Source: Trogon surrucura (Eukaryota; Chordata; Aves; Trogoniformes; Trogonidae). From it: a stretch of DNA of 64,000 nucleotides. The translations under genes were made by a program, and so were the position numbers. The stretch covers positions 1,159,223-1,223,222 of the forward strand of contig JAJGST010000022.1 of NCBI GenBank assembly GCA_020746105.1, read 5' to 3'. The notes beneath the pieces were generated by a model that saw only the letters and a program-made list of their open reading frames with translations, was not told where the DNA came from and searched no databases. Below, one piece after another: positions 53,695-64,000 of the stretch; within the stretch, counting starts at the first letter, position 1; every line of letters starts with the position of its first letter.

Positions 53695-56079
53695 TGGGGA
53701 ATGACTTTGTTTACAATGATGGCAAATTTATCCCAAGGGTCACTGATTCAAAGCCCCGACTCAAACTCACTTGGTTAACATCAAAGCCTGTTTGGGTTGA
53801 TCAGTGGCCCCTGAAAGGGGAAAAATTGCAAGTAGCAGAGAAAATAGTAGTAGAGCAAGTTCAGCTTGGGCATTTAGTTCCATCAACTAGTCCATGGAAC
53901 ACTCCTATTTCTGTTATTCCGAAAAAATCCAGGAAATGGCGATTGTTACAAGATTTACGTGCCATAAATGCTGTCATGCAACCAATGGGACCCCTTCAAC
54001 CAGGGGTTCCCAGTCCTGCAATGATCCCTATTGATTGGAATCTTTATATAATAGATCTGAAAGATTGTTTTTTTGCCATCCCTTTGCACCCTGATGATTG
54101 TCAGTATTTTGCTTTTTCACTGCCATCTGTTAACAATCAGGCACCTATGAAACGATATCAATGGACGGTGCTGCCACAAGGTATGATGAATAGTCCAGCA
54201 ATTTGTCAAACTGTCGTAGCTGGGGCACTCCAACCTACACGAGATCGTTATGCTGATGTATTAATTTATCATTACATGAATGATATTCTCATTGCTGCAG
54301 CTGCGACTATTGAATTGCAAGCAGCTGTATCACATTTACTTGCGTCTTTACAAATGTTTGGTTTGCATATTGCACATGATAAAATTCAGTCTGAGCCACC
54401 ATGGAAATATCTCGAATGGCTATTGTTTGTACGCTCTATTAAGCCACAACAACTCTCTGTTGTAAATAATATCTCTACCCTAAAAGATTTACAGAAACTG
54501 CTGGGAACCATAAACTGGATTTGCCCTATGTTAGGGGATATCTACTGCTGAGTTGCCTCACTGATTTGATACTCTTAAAGGAAACCCTGAATTGACATCC
54601 CCTCAGATCCTTTCTCCTGAGGCAGAGAGACAACTGACTTTGGTGTTACGCAGAATTTGACAACTACAAGGGGGAAGAGTAAATCCTTTATTGCCTCTGG
54701 ATTACTTTGTGATCCATACACAGTTTCAACCATATGGTTTATTTGGGCAGTATGACATACAGACAGATAAACTTGTACCTTTAGAACGGATTTTTCTTCC
54801 TCACACTTTTACAAAGACAGTTACAACTCCTTTGGAAATGCTGATAGCGGTAATCCAAAAGGGTCACCTCCGCATTCAACAACTAGGAGGACGAGATCCA
54901 GATAATATATATTTTCCAGGTAACAAGGAAACATTCGTTCAGCTAATGAAGGATAGTCTGTCTTTCCAGGCAGCAATGGCTGATTATCTTAATAAGGTTT
55001 CCTTCACTCTACCTTCTAATAAGCTGTTACAGTCCTTGGCTGTGTTACAATTCCAGCTGTGTAAGATCTTAACACAACAGCCTTTGTTAAATGCCAGAAC
55101 TGTATTTACAGACGAGTCTAGTAAGACACATCGTGCAGTGATAACTTGGAAAGATGGGGATCAGTGGTCTGTACGGGTTGAATCAGTTGAAGGTTCTACG
55201 CAAATAGTTGAGCTCAGTGTTATACGACTAGCTTTGCATACCTTTTCTGAGGAACCACTCAATATAGTTTCTGACTTGCAGTATGTTGTGGGGGTTATTC
55301 AAAGGACTGAAGCTGCCTTTTTGAAAGAGATTTCTAACAAACAGCTGTTTTCTCTCTTAGTGGAATTAAGCCACATGATAATGAATAGGTTATACCCCTG
55401 TTTCATAGTACATGTTCACTCCCACACCTCCTTACCTGGTCCTATAACCAGAGGTAATGCTGTCGCTGATCATTATACTCAATCTTGCTGTGCTATGAAT
55501 ATAGTTATATGGCAGTTTGAACAGGCTCATCTATCGCACAATTTTTTCCATCAAAATGCAACTGGTCTACAAAAGGAATTTAATCTTACTCGATCACAGG
55601 CACGGGATATTGTCTGTGCTTGTGCTGACTGTCAGTCACACTCCTATCCCCCATTACAGGATGGCGTAAATATTCGTGGTCTATCCTCTAATGATATATG
55701 GCAGACAGATGTTACTCATTATGCTCCTTTTGGCAGATTGCGTTTTGTGCATGTTACTGTTGATACTTTTTCAGGTTTTTTAGTTGCTTCCGCTGCAACT
55801 GGGGAAAAAGCATGGGATGTCAGGTGACACTGGATACGTTGCTTTGCAATCATGGGTGTATCACAACTTATTAAGACCTACAACGGTCCTGCATATACAT
55901 CTCAATCTATTGCACTTTTCTTCCAGCAATGGGGTATTTGGAATGTTACAGGGATTCCACATAATCCTACAGGTCAGGCAATAATAGAACTTGCGCATCA
56001 GAGTCTGAAAGCAAGGTTACGTAAACAAAAAAGGGGAAGTATGGTTCTCACTCCGCAAGAACAATTAGACATGGCTACT
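53694..56079 (+). pseudogene. pol: RT, RNase H and integrase of provirus E with altered catalytic sites
   Basis: RT has SPWNTPISVIPKKSRKWRLL and LPQGMMNSPAICQ, but the catalytic box reads HYMNDILIAA, so one Asp is Asn. A TGA near 54551 and a short broken stretch precede the connection and RNase H (VFTDESSKTHRAV, VELSVIRLALHTF, NIVSDLQYVV). Integrase has HNFFHQ/CADC and WQTDVTHYAPF; after a frameshift near 55827 the second catalytic position reads KTYNGPAY (Asp lost) and the third is AIIELAHQ. It is cut at 56079. Confidence 0.85.
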
Positions 56080-56514
56080 TGTGGTGGTTTAAGCCGAGTG
56101 ACCAGCTGGGAGAGACAAAGAACCATGTGGTCACTCTCTCACTCGCTCACCCCTGCCAGGAGTGAGGGGAAGAGCCCGGAGAGAGCAGGAGGCGGAGGAT
56201 GGTGGAGTTGAGATAAAAACAGTTTGCTTTAATGGTGAACATAAATGATAACAATAACAGTGAAGTGACAGTAACGTTTAACCAGATATAACGCGAGTAA
56301 CATGTAACGCGGATCTCACCACCCGGAACCCAGCGACGCGCCCGGACGGAGAACCGGAAAGAGAGCGTGACCCCCACCGACCAGCCCCCTCTAAATACCC
56401 GGAGCATGACATCACGATGGTATCGAATATCCTCCATTTGGCTAGCGACTAGTTTGATTCAGCTACTAGCCCCTTTTACTGAGAATTAACCCTATCCTAG
56501 CTGAACCCGGTACA
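56080..56514 (-). repeat. LTR1 of copy G'
   Basis: 435 bp from TGTACCGGGTTCAG (56514) to AACCACCACA (56080) on the minus strand. The polypurine sequence AAGGGGTGGATAA follows at 56515 on the plus-strand coordinates. Confidence 0.9.
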
Positions 56515-56839
56515 TTATCCACCCCTTATTCTATGCCATCTACGTCATGCTCAGATCATACACTTTACATTTATCATTAGCTTTCTTGTTATATATACAT
56601 GCACATATACACAGATATCATTCTCTTAATCTATACACTCCCTTCCAGTATATTCCTTGAGTTCATGGCTTCGAGGTTCCATTCATTGTAACAGTTCCTT
56701 AGGGTAGGAGAGAATGGTGCTTGATTGTGGTATACTTCATCCAGAACTCACACTGTATTTTGCACAGTCTGTGCCCACAGTCTTAAGCTTGAAAAAAAAA
56801 CCATCGTCTTAGGAAAGTCACTGGGCGCCACCTGCTGGT

Positions 56840-57510
56840 TCTATAGGTGCTCTTCTGGGGCTCAAATCTTGGGTATGTGGGCATCTACATGATGTACTTT
56901 CACAACCAGGTTCTCCACCCGGGCAGCAATATCCTGCCACAGTTCGGCAGCCCACATAGGCCTACCCCTGCGTTGCCAGTTATTCTGCTTCCACTGCTGT
57001 AACCACCCCCACAGAGCATTTGCCAGCATGCACGAGTCAGTGTAGAGATAGAGGACTGGCCACTTTTCCCGCTCAGCAATATCTAAAGCCAGTTGAATGG
57101 CTTTTACCTCTGCAAATTGACTCGATTCATCCTCCCCTTCAGTGGCTTCAGCAACTTGCCGAGTAGGGCTCCATACAGCAGCCTTCCATCTTCGATGCTT
57201 TCCCACAATGCGACAGGACCCATCAGTGAACAGAGCGTACCGCTTCTCATCCTCCGGTAGTTCGTTATATCGTGGTTCTTCTTCTGCACGTTTCACTTCC
57301 TCCTGCCGTGACACTTCAAAATCCTTGCTTTCTGGCCAGTTTGTAATTGCCTCCAGAATTCCTGGTCGATTAGGGTTCCCCATTCGGGTCCGCTGTGTGA
57401 GCAGTGCCATCCATTTACTCCACGTGGCATCAGTCGCATGATGTGTAGATGAGGCCCTCCCTCTGAACATCCAACCCAAAACTGGAAATCGGGGTACCAA
57501 AAGGAGTAAT
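56840..57510 (-). pseudogene. pol: RNase H of copy G'
   Basis: The open frame reads the RT connection (FPVLGWMFRGRASSTHHATD, MALLTQRTRMGNPNRPGI), then RNase H LFTDGSCRIVG, the Glu region AEVKAIQLALDIAE and the Asp region LYTDSCMLANALW, ending at VHHVDAHIPKI and a stop. This is exactly the part that copy G lacks. Confidence 0.85.
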
Positions 57511-57548
57511 TTCTAAATTGGAAATCGGGGAACCAAAAGGTTCCTCTT

Positions 57549-59024
57549 GAAGGAACCTCTAAGTCATACTCACAAGTGAGTGACTCCGATCGAGAACAGA
57601 GGCGCCCTGCCTCCAGCCAGGTGGAGGAGAGGGACAATTGGGTCTACTGGACTGTGTGGATCCGATGGCCTGGCACGTCAGCTCCACGGGATTACAAGGC
57701 TCTGATAGACACAGGCGCACAGTGTACCTTGATGCCATCAGGATATAGAGGGGTAGAACCAGTCTGTATTTCTGGGGTGACAGGGGGGTCCCAGCAACTG
57801 ACTGTACTGGAAGCTGAAGTAAGTCTGACTGGAAATGAGTGGCATAAACACCCTGTTGTGACTGGCCCAGAGGCTCCGTGCATTCTTGGTATAGACTTCC
57901 TCAGGAGCAGGTACTTCAGGGATCCAAAGGGGTACCGGTGGGCCTTTGGCATAGCTGCTTTGGAGGCAGAGGAAATTAAACAGTTGTCCACTTTGCCTGG
58001 TCTCTCAGAGGACCCTTCTGTGGTGGGTTTATTGAGAGTTGAAGAACAAGTACCATTTGCTAACTCGACGGTGCATCGGCAGCAATATCGCACCAACCGA
58101 GACTCCCTGGTTCCCATCCATAAGCTGATCCGTCAGCTGGAGAACCAAGGGGTTATTAGCAAAACTCGCTCACCCTTTAACAGCCACATATGGCCAGTGC
58201 GGAAATCTAACAGGGAATGGAGACTAACAGTGGATTATCGTGGCTTGAATGAAGTTACGCCGCCATTGAGTGCTGCCATGCCAGACATGCTCGAGCTTCA
58301 CTGTGAGCTAGAATCGAAGGCTGCCAAATGGTCTGCCACCATTGATATCGCCAATGCGTTTTTCTCGATCCCTCTGGCAGCAGAGTGCAGGCCACAGTTT
58401 GGCTTTACTTGGAGGGGTATCCAGTACACTTGGCATCGACTGCTCCAGGGGTGGAAACATAGCCCCACCATTTGCCATGGACTAATCCATGCTGCACTGG
58501 AACAGGGGGAAGCTCCAGAACACCTGCAGTACATTGATGACATTATTGTATGGGGCAATACAGCGGAAGAAGTTTTTGAGAAAGGGAGGAAGATAATTCA
58601 AATCCTTCTGAAAGCCAGTTGTGCCATAAAACGTAGTAAGGTAAAAGGGCCTGCGCAGGAGATTCAATTTTTGGGAGTAAAGTGGCAAGATGGACGCCAC
58701 CAGATTCCCATGGATGTGATTAACAAGATAGCAGCTATGTCTCCACCAACTAGTAAAAAGGAGACACAGGCATTCTTAGGCGCAGTGGGATTTTGGAGGA
58801 TGCACATCCCAAGTTACAGCCAGATTGTGAGCCCTCTTTTCCAGGTGACCCAGAAGAAGAACGATTTTAAACGGGGCCCTGAACAGCAACAAGCCTTTGA
58901 GAAGATAAAACAGTCTGGACAGGACAAGCTGTTCAAAATGTGCTTTACACTGCAGCTGGTCAGAACGGCCCTGACTGGAGTCTCTGGCAGAGGGCACCAG
59001 GGGAGACCCGAGGCCGACCCTTAG
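57549..59024 (+). pseudogene. pro-pol: Gag tail, protease and RT of copy G in one frame
   Basis: The end of gag (SDSDRE) passes without a stop into protease: the codon at 57597-57599 is CAG where provirus A has TAG. Protease has ALIDTGAQCTLMPS and CILGIDFL. RT is complete through the palm: SPFNSHIWPVRKS, VDYRGLNEVTPPL, FSIPLAAECRPQF, LLQGWKHSPTICHG and QYIDDIIVWG with both catalytic Asp. It ends at 59024 by a frameshift in the connection domain. Confidence 0.87.
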
Positions 59025-60229
59025 GGTTTTGGAGTTGGGCATACCGAAGATCTGAGTCCCGCTACACTCTCACTGAGAAGGAGATACTGGCAGCGTATGA
59101 AGGAGTCTGAGCTGCCTCAGAAGTAATTGGTACTGAGGCACCACTCCTTTTACTACCCCGATTGCCAGTTTTGGGTTGGATGTTCAGAGGGAGGGCCTCA
59201 TCTACACACCATGCGACTGATGTCCACATACCCAAGAATAGAGCCCCAAAAGAGCACCTAAACAACCAGCAGGTAGATCTGGCTGCTAAGATCCAGGTGT
59301 CTCAGGTGGACTTGGACTGGCAGCACAAGGGTGAATTGTTCATAGCTCGGTGGGCCCATGACTCCTCAGGCCATCAGGGAAGGGATGCGACACACAGATG
59401 GGCTCGTGATCGAGGGGTGGACCTGACCATGGATGCTATTGCACAGGTTATCCATGAATGTGAAACGTGTGCTACAATCAAGCAGGCCAAGCGGGTAAAG
59501 CCTTTGTGGTATGGAGGGCGATGGATGAAATACAGATATGGGGAGGCGTGGCAGGTTGACTATATTACGCTCCCACTAACCCGTCAAGGCAAACACCATG
59601 TACTCACAATGGTGGAGACGACCACCGGATGGCTGGAGACATACGCTGTGCCCCATGCCACTGCTCGGAACACCATCTTGGGCCTTGAGAAGCAGGTACT
59701 GTGGCGACACGGCACTCCGGAGAGGATTGAGTCGGATAATGGGACTCATTTCCGGAACAGCCTCATTGACACCTGGGCCAAAGAGCACGGCATTGAGTGG
59801 GTGTACCACATCCCATATCATGCACCAGCCTCTGGAAAGGTTGAACGGCACAATGGACTGCTAAAGAGTACATTGAGAGCAATGAGTGATGGAACTTTCA
59901 AACACTGGGACACAAATTTAGCAAAAGCCACATGGTTAGTAAACAATAGAGGATCTTCCAATCGAGCCGGGCCTGCCCAGTCAAAACTCCCAGCTACTGT
60001 GGATGGAGATAAAGTCCCTGTTGTGCGTATGAGGAACATGTTGGGGAAGACGGTGTGGGCTAGCCTTGCCTCAGGCAAAGGCAAACCCATCCGTGGGGTT
60101 GCTTTTGCTCAGGGACCTGGGTGTACTTGGTGGGTGATGCAGAAGGATGGGGATGTTCGGTGTGTACCCCAAGGGGATTTAACTTTGGGAGAGAATAGCC
60201 AGTGGACTAAATCACGTGATGTTAACTGA
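59025..60229 (+). pseudogene. pol: Integrase of copy G, RNase H deleted
   Basis: After the broken connection the frame reads LGWMFRGRASSTHHATD and jumps directly to VHIPKNRAPKEHL, deleting RNase H. The integrase is then open to 60229: finger HDSSGHQGRD/CETC, core with WQVDYITLP, ESDNGTHFRNS and GKVERHNGLL, so all three catalytic residues are present, and a C-terminal domain ending SRDVN. The codon at the position of the shared TAG of A and B is TAC here. Confidence 0.87.
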
Positions 60230-60265
60230 TAAATTACCCTGCCAATGTATGTCATCACTGCTGCT

Positions 60266-60453
60266 GTGGAACAGGCTGCCCAGAGAGCTTGTGGAGTCTC
60301 CTTCTCTGGAGACATTCAAGATCTGCCTGGACACGTTCCTATGTAACATAATCTAGGTGTTCCTGCTCTGGCAGGGGGATTGGACTTGATGATCTTTCGA
60401 GGTCCCTTCCAATCCCTGACATTCTGTGATTCTGTGATTCTGTGATTCTGTGA
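60266..60453 (+). repeat. CR1 3' end inserted in the 3' UTR of copy G
   Basis: It interrupts sequence that is continuous in copy B (ATCACTGCTGCTG then TGTCATGTC). It reads GGAACAGGCTGCCCAGAG, the CR1 3' UTR and four ATTCTGTG-type tail units. Confidence 0.9.
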
Positions 60454-60876
60454 TGTGTCATGTCAATTAATATTACAGTAAGAACGACCCAGACCAGCAA
60501 AGGATAGACTATGATGAAAACGAGGGAAGGACAGCGATAAGGGAACCTGAGGTGGCGCCCAGTGACATCCCTACGACGACATTTTTCAAGCTTCAGACCG
60601 TGGGCACAGACCATACCAAATACAGCGTGAGTTCTGGATGAAGTATACCACAATCAAGCACCATTCTCTCCTACCCTAAGGAACTGTTACAATGAATGGA
60701 ACCTCGAAGCCATGAACTCAAGGGATATACTGGAGGGAGTGTATAGATTAAGAGAATGATATCTGTGTATATGTGCATGTGTGCATATATGTGTATATAT
60801 AACAAGAAAGCTAATGATAAATGTAAAGTGTAAGATCTGAGCATGACTTAGATGGCATAGAATAAGGGGTGGATAA

Positions 60877-61314
60877 TGTACTGGGTTCAGTTGGGATAGG
60901 GTTAATTTTTAAATAGAGGGGGGTTAGTCAGGAATAGCTCAACCAGACTAGTTGCTAGTCAAAGGGATATTTGATACCATCGTGAGGTCATGCTCGGGGT
61001 ATATAGAGGGAGCTGGTCGGTCCGTGGTCTCTCTCTGGTTCTCAGTCCAGGCGCGTCGCTGGGTTCCGGGTGGTGAGATCCGCGTTACATGTTACTCGCG
61101 TTATATCTGGTTAAACGTTACTGTTATTTCACTGTTATTGTTACCATTTATGTTCACCATTAAAACAAACTGTTTTTATCTCAACCCCACGAGGCTCTGC
61201 CTGCGGCTCCTTTCGGGCTCTTCCCCTCACTCTTGGTAGGGGGGAGCGAGCGAGTGAGCGACCACGTGGTTCCTTTGTTTCCTTCCCGTGGGTAACTCGG
61301 CTCAAACCACGACA
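60877..61314 (+). repeat. LTR1, 3' LTR of copy G
   Basis: 438 bp, TGTACTGGGTTCAG to AACCACGACA, preceded by the polypurine AAGGGGTGGATAA. TATATAGAGG near 61000 is the promoter region; ATTAAA near 61160 is a possible poly(A) signal. Confidence 0.9.
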
Positions 61315-61660
61315 CCTGGTAAGTTCAGTATCTCTGGATACTGAATCACAAGCATAAAAACTGGCACTTGTTGTCTGGCTGTTGCTTTTGCTGTGGCATC
61401 AACTAAGGCATTTCCCCAGGTGACCGGATTATCCTTCAGGGTCTGGGCTGCACCTCAGGTAATGATTGCTTCGGTTCTCTCTGAATCTATTAACTTCTCT
61501 CCTTCTTTCAGGATAAATCCTAAGTATTTTACTTCTGTTTGGCACAGCTGTAACTTAGATGGAGATGCACAATGTCCCTTTTCTGGCAATTTTGTACATA
61601 AGTGTATTGTGTTCCATATTTTTGAGGGTTAGGGCGGTCCACTGTAGGTATATAATTTTT
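61315..61660 (-). pseudogene. Class I RT-RNase H fragment
   Basis: The minus strand reads CQTEVKYLGFILKEGEKLI, then DNPVTWGNALVDATAKATA, which are the RT end and RNase H end of a gammaretrovirus-like pol joined by a deletion. The LTR of copy G abuts it at 61314. Confidence 0.7.
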
Positions 61661-64000
61661 TGTCTTTTGCACTCTTCCCATATGGTTAGCTAGACAGATT
61701 TTCTAAGTGAATTGAAGGAAAACAGAATCTCTCAACTCAAATAAAGCTTTAAAAACCCCTAACCTCAACAATACAGTTAATATTCTTCTACTCCAAAAAC
61801 TGGACCTGGTGTTTGTCAACATGCTGAATTGTGATTTTATCATAGCAGAAGGTTTGTGGCTTTTAATGACCACCCAGTTTAGGGAATTCTTTGCATAGGC
61901 ATTTTACAAGATGACTGAGTCCAGAAATTTGTTTGGAAATACTGAAAGCAGAATTAAAACCTCTTTCCCCATGGTCTTCATATTTTATGATGAGATATAA
62001 TTGAAATCATAGAATTGAAATTCTATGATTCTATGAAAGAGGATTTAGCAGAGTAATTGAGTAATTAAGTATGTGGTTGATTCAAAACTCTGAAATCCCA
62101 TTGTTTTTTATTTTGCTGATTTGGGAAACTTCAGCATATGGTTGAAGCATTTCTGTAAGTTCTTTGTTGTTTTGAGGCCAAAAGTTCAACAAAAAACCTA
62201 TTTTTTTAAAGAAGATATTAATTTTTGTCTTTCCATGCATAGCCCAAATGTAAGTTTTAATTAGTCTTTCATTGTAAGTAACCTGCTGAACAGGATCAAG
62301 AAGTATTCACATTTTTAAACCACAAAGACATACCTCTATATAACTGCAGCTACTCCTTTAGCTTATTTGTCATCACTTGAATGATTTTTTTTTTTTTGTT
62401 TAGGTGTGCTTGTTATTGTGCTCTGTTAGTCCTGGCTTTGCTGTAAACCTTGTAACAAACTGGAAAATCCTGGGACAAATTTACAGGGATTTCCAGTGAC
62501 TCTCTAAGACTGGCATGGCTGTTCAAAGGCAGCAGCTTCTGCTGGTTCCAGGGAGTTTTTTTGGGTCATGGTGAAGCTATGGAGGGGATGTACAACACCC
62601 ATCTATTCCTGAGGTGTAGGGATGGGCTAATCTGAGGCTAGCATCACATAAGGGTTATGTGGATTTAATTACCTAAGGATAGGAGTCTAATCACCTTGGA
62701 CACCCTCATCTGGCCTCCAGCTGCCTCTCCAGAAGGGCAGAAATCTCCTGTAGGTCATAGCTGTCAGCCATGGGCAAACATCTTAGAAATATCCTAAATT
62801 AGCATCCGATTCACCTGAAGGGCGTGATATGTATAACTCAGATGTCCCTTAGCGTGCAAAGACGGTGGATACATCCCAGGGCATGTTGGCAACAGCTCTG
62901 ACAACTTAATGCAATTATGTGTGACAGAGTTATAGATATTAAATGTATTAGAAATCCTCCATCATGTTCAAGTGCTGCAGGGAACTGATCTCAAGACTTA
63001 GCACTCGAAGCTGCTGTCCCAGAACAGCGTATGTGGGAACTGATGACTGGTTTCACTTCTCATTTACCAGCTGGCAGCCAACACTTAGCAAGTCTAATTC
63101 AGAAAGTAAGGCTGGAAAACACTCATATGAGAAGCCTTCTCACACTTGTCAGAAGTGTGAGCACTTTGTCATGCAACCAGTGCAGAAATGGGTCAGAAAT
63201 TAAGATTTTTTTAATGTTAATGCTCCTTCAAAATTCAAAGCAAATAATCTTTTCTATTTAAGTGACTGCTGTTGGCAGGGCTTCCACCAGCATTTTTATA
63301 GGGAAGAATACTTGGAATTAGTTGCCATGCAGCAGTGTTGTGTACTATATACTACTTGTTTCCTTTCTCAGCATGTAAAGGCAGCCAGCACCGCCTTATG
63401 AAGGTTGCTGGCATGTCTGTAGCATCTGCAATGCATCAGTGGGCAGGGAGCAGTGGGTTGGAGCACTCTGAGGAGGGCTGTCCCAGGAGGAAGCATTCTG
63501 GCTACATCAAATCAAAGAGCTCCAGTCCTCACCTGGCTCTGTCTCAGTGACCTGGGCACCCACCAGCTGCCTTCTTGTATCCCTGCTGTGTTCAAGAACC
63601 AAACACAGGTGTGGGTGATGAAAGGACCTGGAATCTGCAATATATCACAGTGGATATGTGATGCTAAATCCTTAAGTGTTTTTTGTGGTTATATTTATGT
63701 TGTGTTTTGATTGTAGGCCCACTCAAAATCCAGTGCAGAGGGAATGCAGGAGCAATATATTTATAAGTAAAAGAGAACCAGAGAATTATTCTTGGCCCAG
63801 CAAATACAAGTTTGTGCTCAGGGTGTGGTGTTACATGTGGGTCTGCAGTAACTCAGCAACCTCCACATGCCCAAACTGCTGTCCTGCATCCTGCCTCCAT
63901 GCCAGAGATGGACCTGCAAGACTGGGCCATCAGGCTTCTGCTTGCTCCTTGGCTGAGCTTCCTAAGATCTGTTCAGCCCGACTGTCCTGCAGCATCAGAC
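61661..64000. other. Non-coding DNA without recognisable elements
   Basis: About 2.3 kb without LTR, CR1 body or credible coding frame. Short frames (79-85 codons) show no motif. Poly-T lies at 62386-62397. This may be the nearest unique flank, or old unrecognised repeats. Confidence 0.5.
62005..62030. repeat. Perfect hairpin of two opposed CR1 tail units
   Basis: AATCATAGAATT and AATTCTATGATT, 12-bp arms with a 2-base loop. The arms are the CR1 octamer tail in opposite orientations, with no CR1 body on either side. Confidence 0.6.

Larger units (their letters stand above)
51026..56079 (+). mobile_element. Provirus E: betaretrovirus-like, 3' truncated
   Basis: 5' LTR, primer site, gag, dUTPase-protease, RT, RNase H and most of integrase lie in order on the plus strand. 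LTR1 of G' cuts it at 56079, so env and the 3' LTR are missing. Gag lacks the capsid end and nucleocapsid. Catalytic sites in RT and integrase are altered. Confidence 0.87.
56080..57540 (-). mobile_element. ERV-L copy G': LTR, 3' UTR and RNase H
   Basis: On the minus strand an RNase H segment (57500-56862) joins a 3' untranslated region by a deletion that removes integrase, followed by LTR1. It lies head to head with copy G, meeting it at about 57515-57541, where a short AAATCGGGG-ACCAAAAGG stretch is doubled. No 5' LTR is present. Confidence 0.82.
57541..61314 (+). mobile_element. ERV-L copy G: gag end, protease, RT, integrase, 3' LTR
   Basis: It starts inside the gag C-terminus (matching A from about 2970) and runs through protease, RT, a deletion of RNase H, integrase, 3' UTR with a CR1 insertion, and LTR1. 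The 5' LTR and most of gag are missing. Pol has the fewest lesions of the ERV-L copies. Confidence 0.87.

Noticed and set aside
60877..61314. Possible target duplication for the G'/G pair as one element
   Set aside because: Flanks are CTACT at 56075-56079 and CCTGG at 61315-61319; they do not match.
61661..64000. Short frames of 70-85 codons as host exons
   Set aside because: No splice-site-bounded conserved frame or recognisable domain was seen, and codon patterns look random.
1..64000. CRISPR arrays, bacterial operons, tRNA or rRNA genes
   Set aside because: None seen. tRNA-like matches are 18-base retroviral primer sites, and direct repeats are LTRs or CR1 tails.

Overview
This window is bird DNA (class Aves) made almost entirely of retroelements. 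I see no host protein-coding gene, rRNA, tRNA or CRISPR array. The bird call rests on about a dozen CR1 LINE fragments ending in the CR1 octamer tail (ATTCTATG or ATTCTGTG repeats), on ALV-like class II retroviral parts (tRNA-Trp primer site, Env with an R-T-K-R cleavage site and a CX6CC motif), and on ERV-L-like proviruses. The density of nested and broken proviruses suggests a non-recombining or heterochromatic region such as a W chromosome; that part is inference.

Layout. 1-4946: CR1 piece, then ERV-L-like provirus A (+) with a long open gag and deleted pol. 4947-10287: CR1 with a reverse CR1 nested in it, then a solo LTR nested inside another solo LTR. 10347-12948: provirus D, a short class II element with nearly identical LTRs and an intact 6-bp target duplication. 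13212-17940: ERV-L copy B (-). 17941-25720: class II provirus C (-), with long gag, dUTPase-pro and pol frames, an overlapping pol/env frame (orfX), one LTR, and the rest of an env lying upstream of that LTR. 26114-30557: one CR1 split by two solo LTRs. 30558-38607: ERV and LTR fragments, including provirus H with an env. 38690-44013: CR1 and LTR fragments, including the complete 1183-bp solo LTR2. 44014-50311: a second ERV-L-like family, F (-). 50312-51025: class I RT fragment split by a CR1. 51026-56079: betaretrovirus-like provirus E (+). 56080-61314: two ERV-L copies head to head (G' minus, G plus). 61315-61660: class I pol fragment. 61661-64000: no recognisable element.

No provirus here is complete. 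The ERV-L copies each keep a different subset of gag, pro, RT, RNase H and integrase. The points most worth a second look are: a multi-pass hydrophobic leader on the ERV-L Gag, present in two divergent families; an in-frame amber codon separating gag from pro in A that reads as glutamine in copy G; the arginine-rich, Cys-rich orfX between pol and env of C; and young provirus D, which carries the U3 of a different ERV family between two A-rich tracts.

Coordinates were read by eye. LTR ends supported by target duplications are good to the base; other junctions are good to about 10-20 bases.
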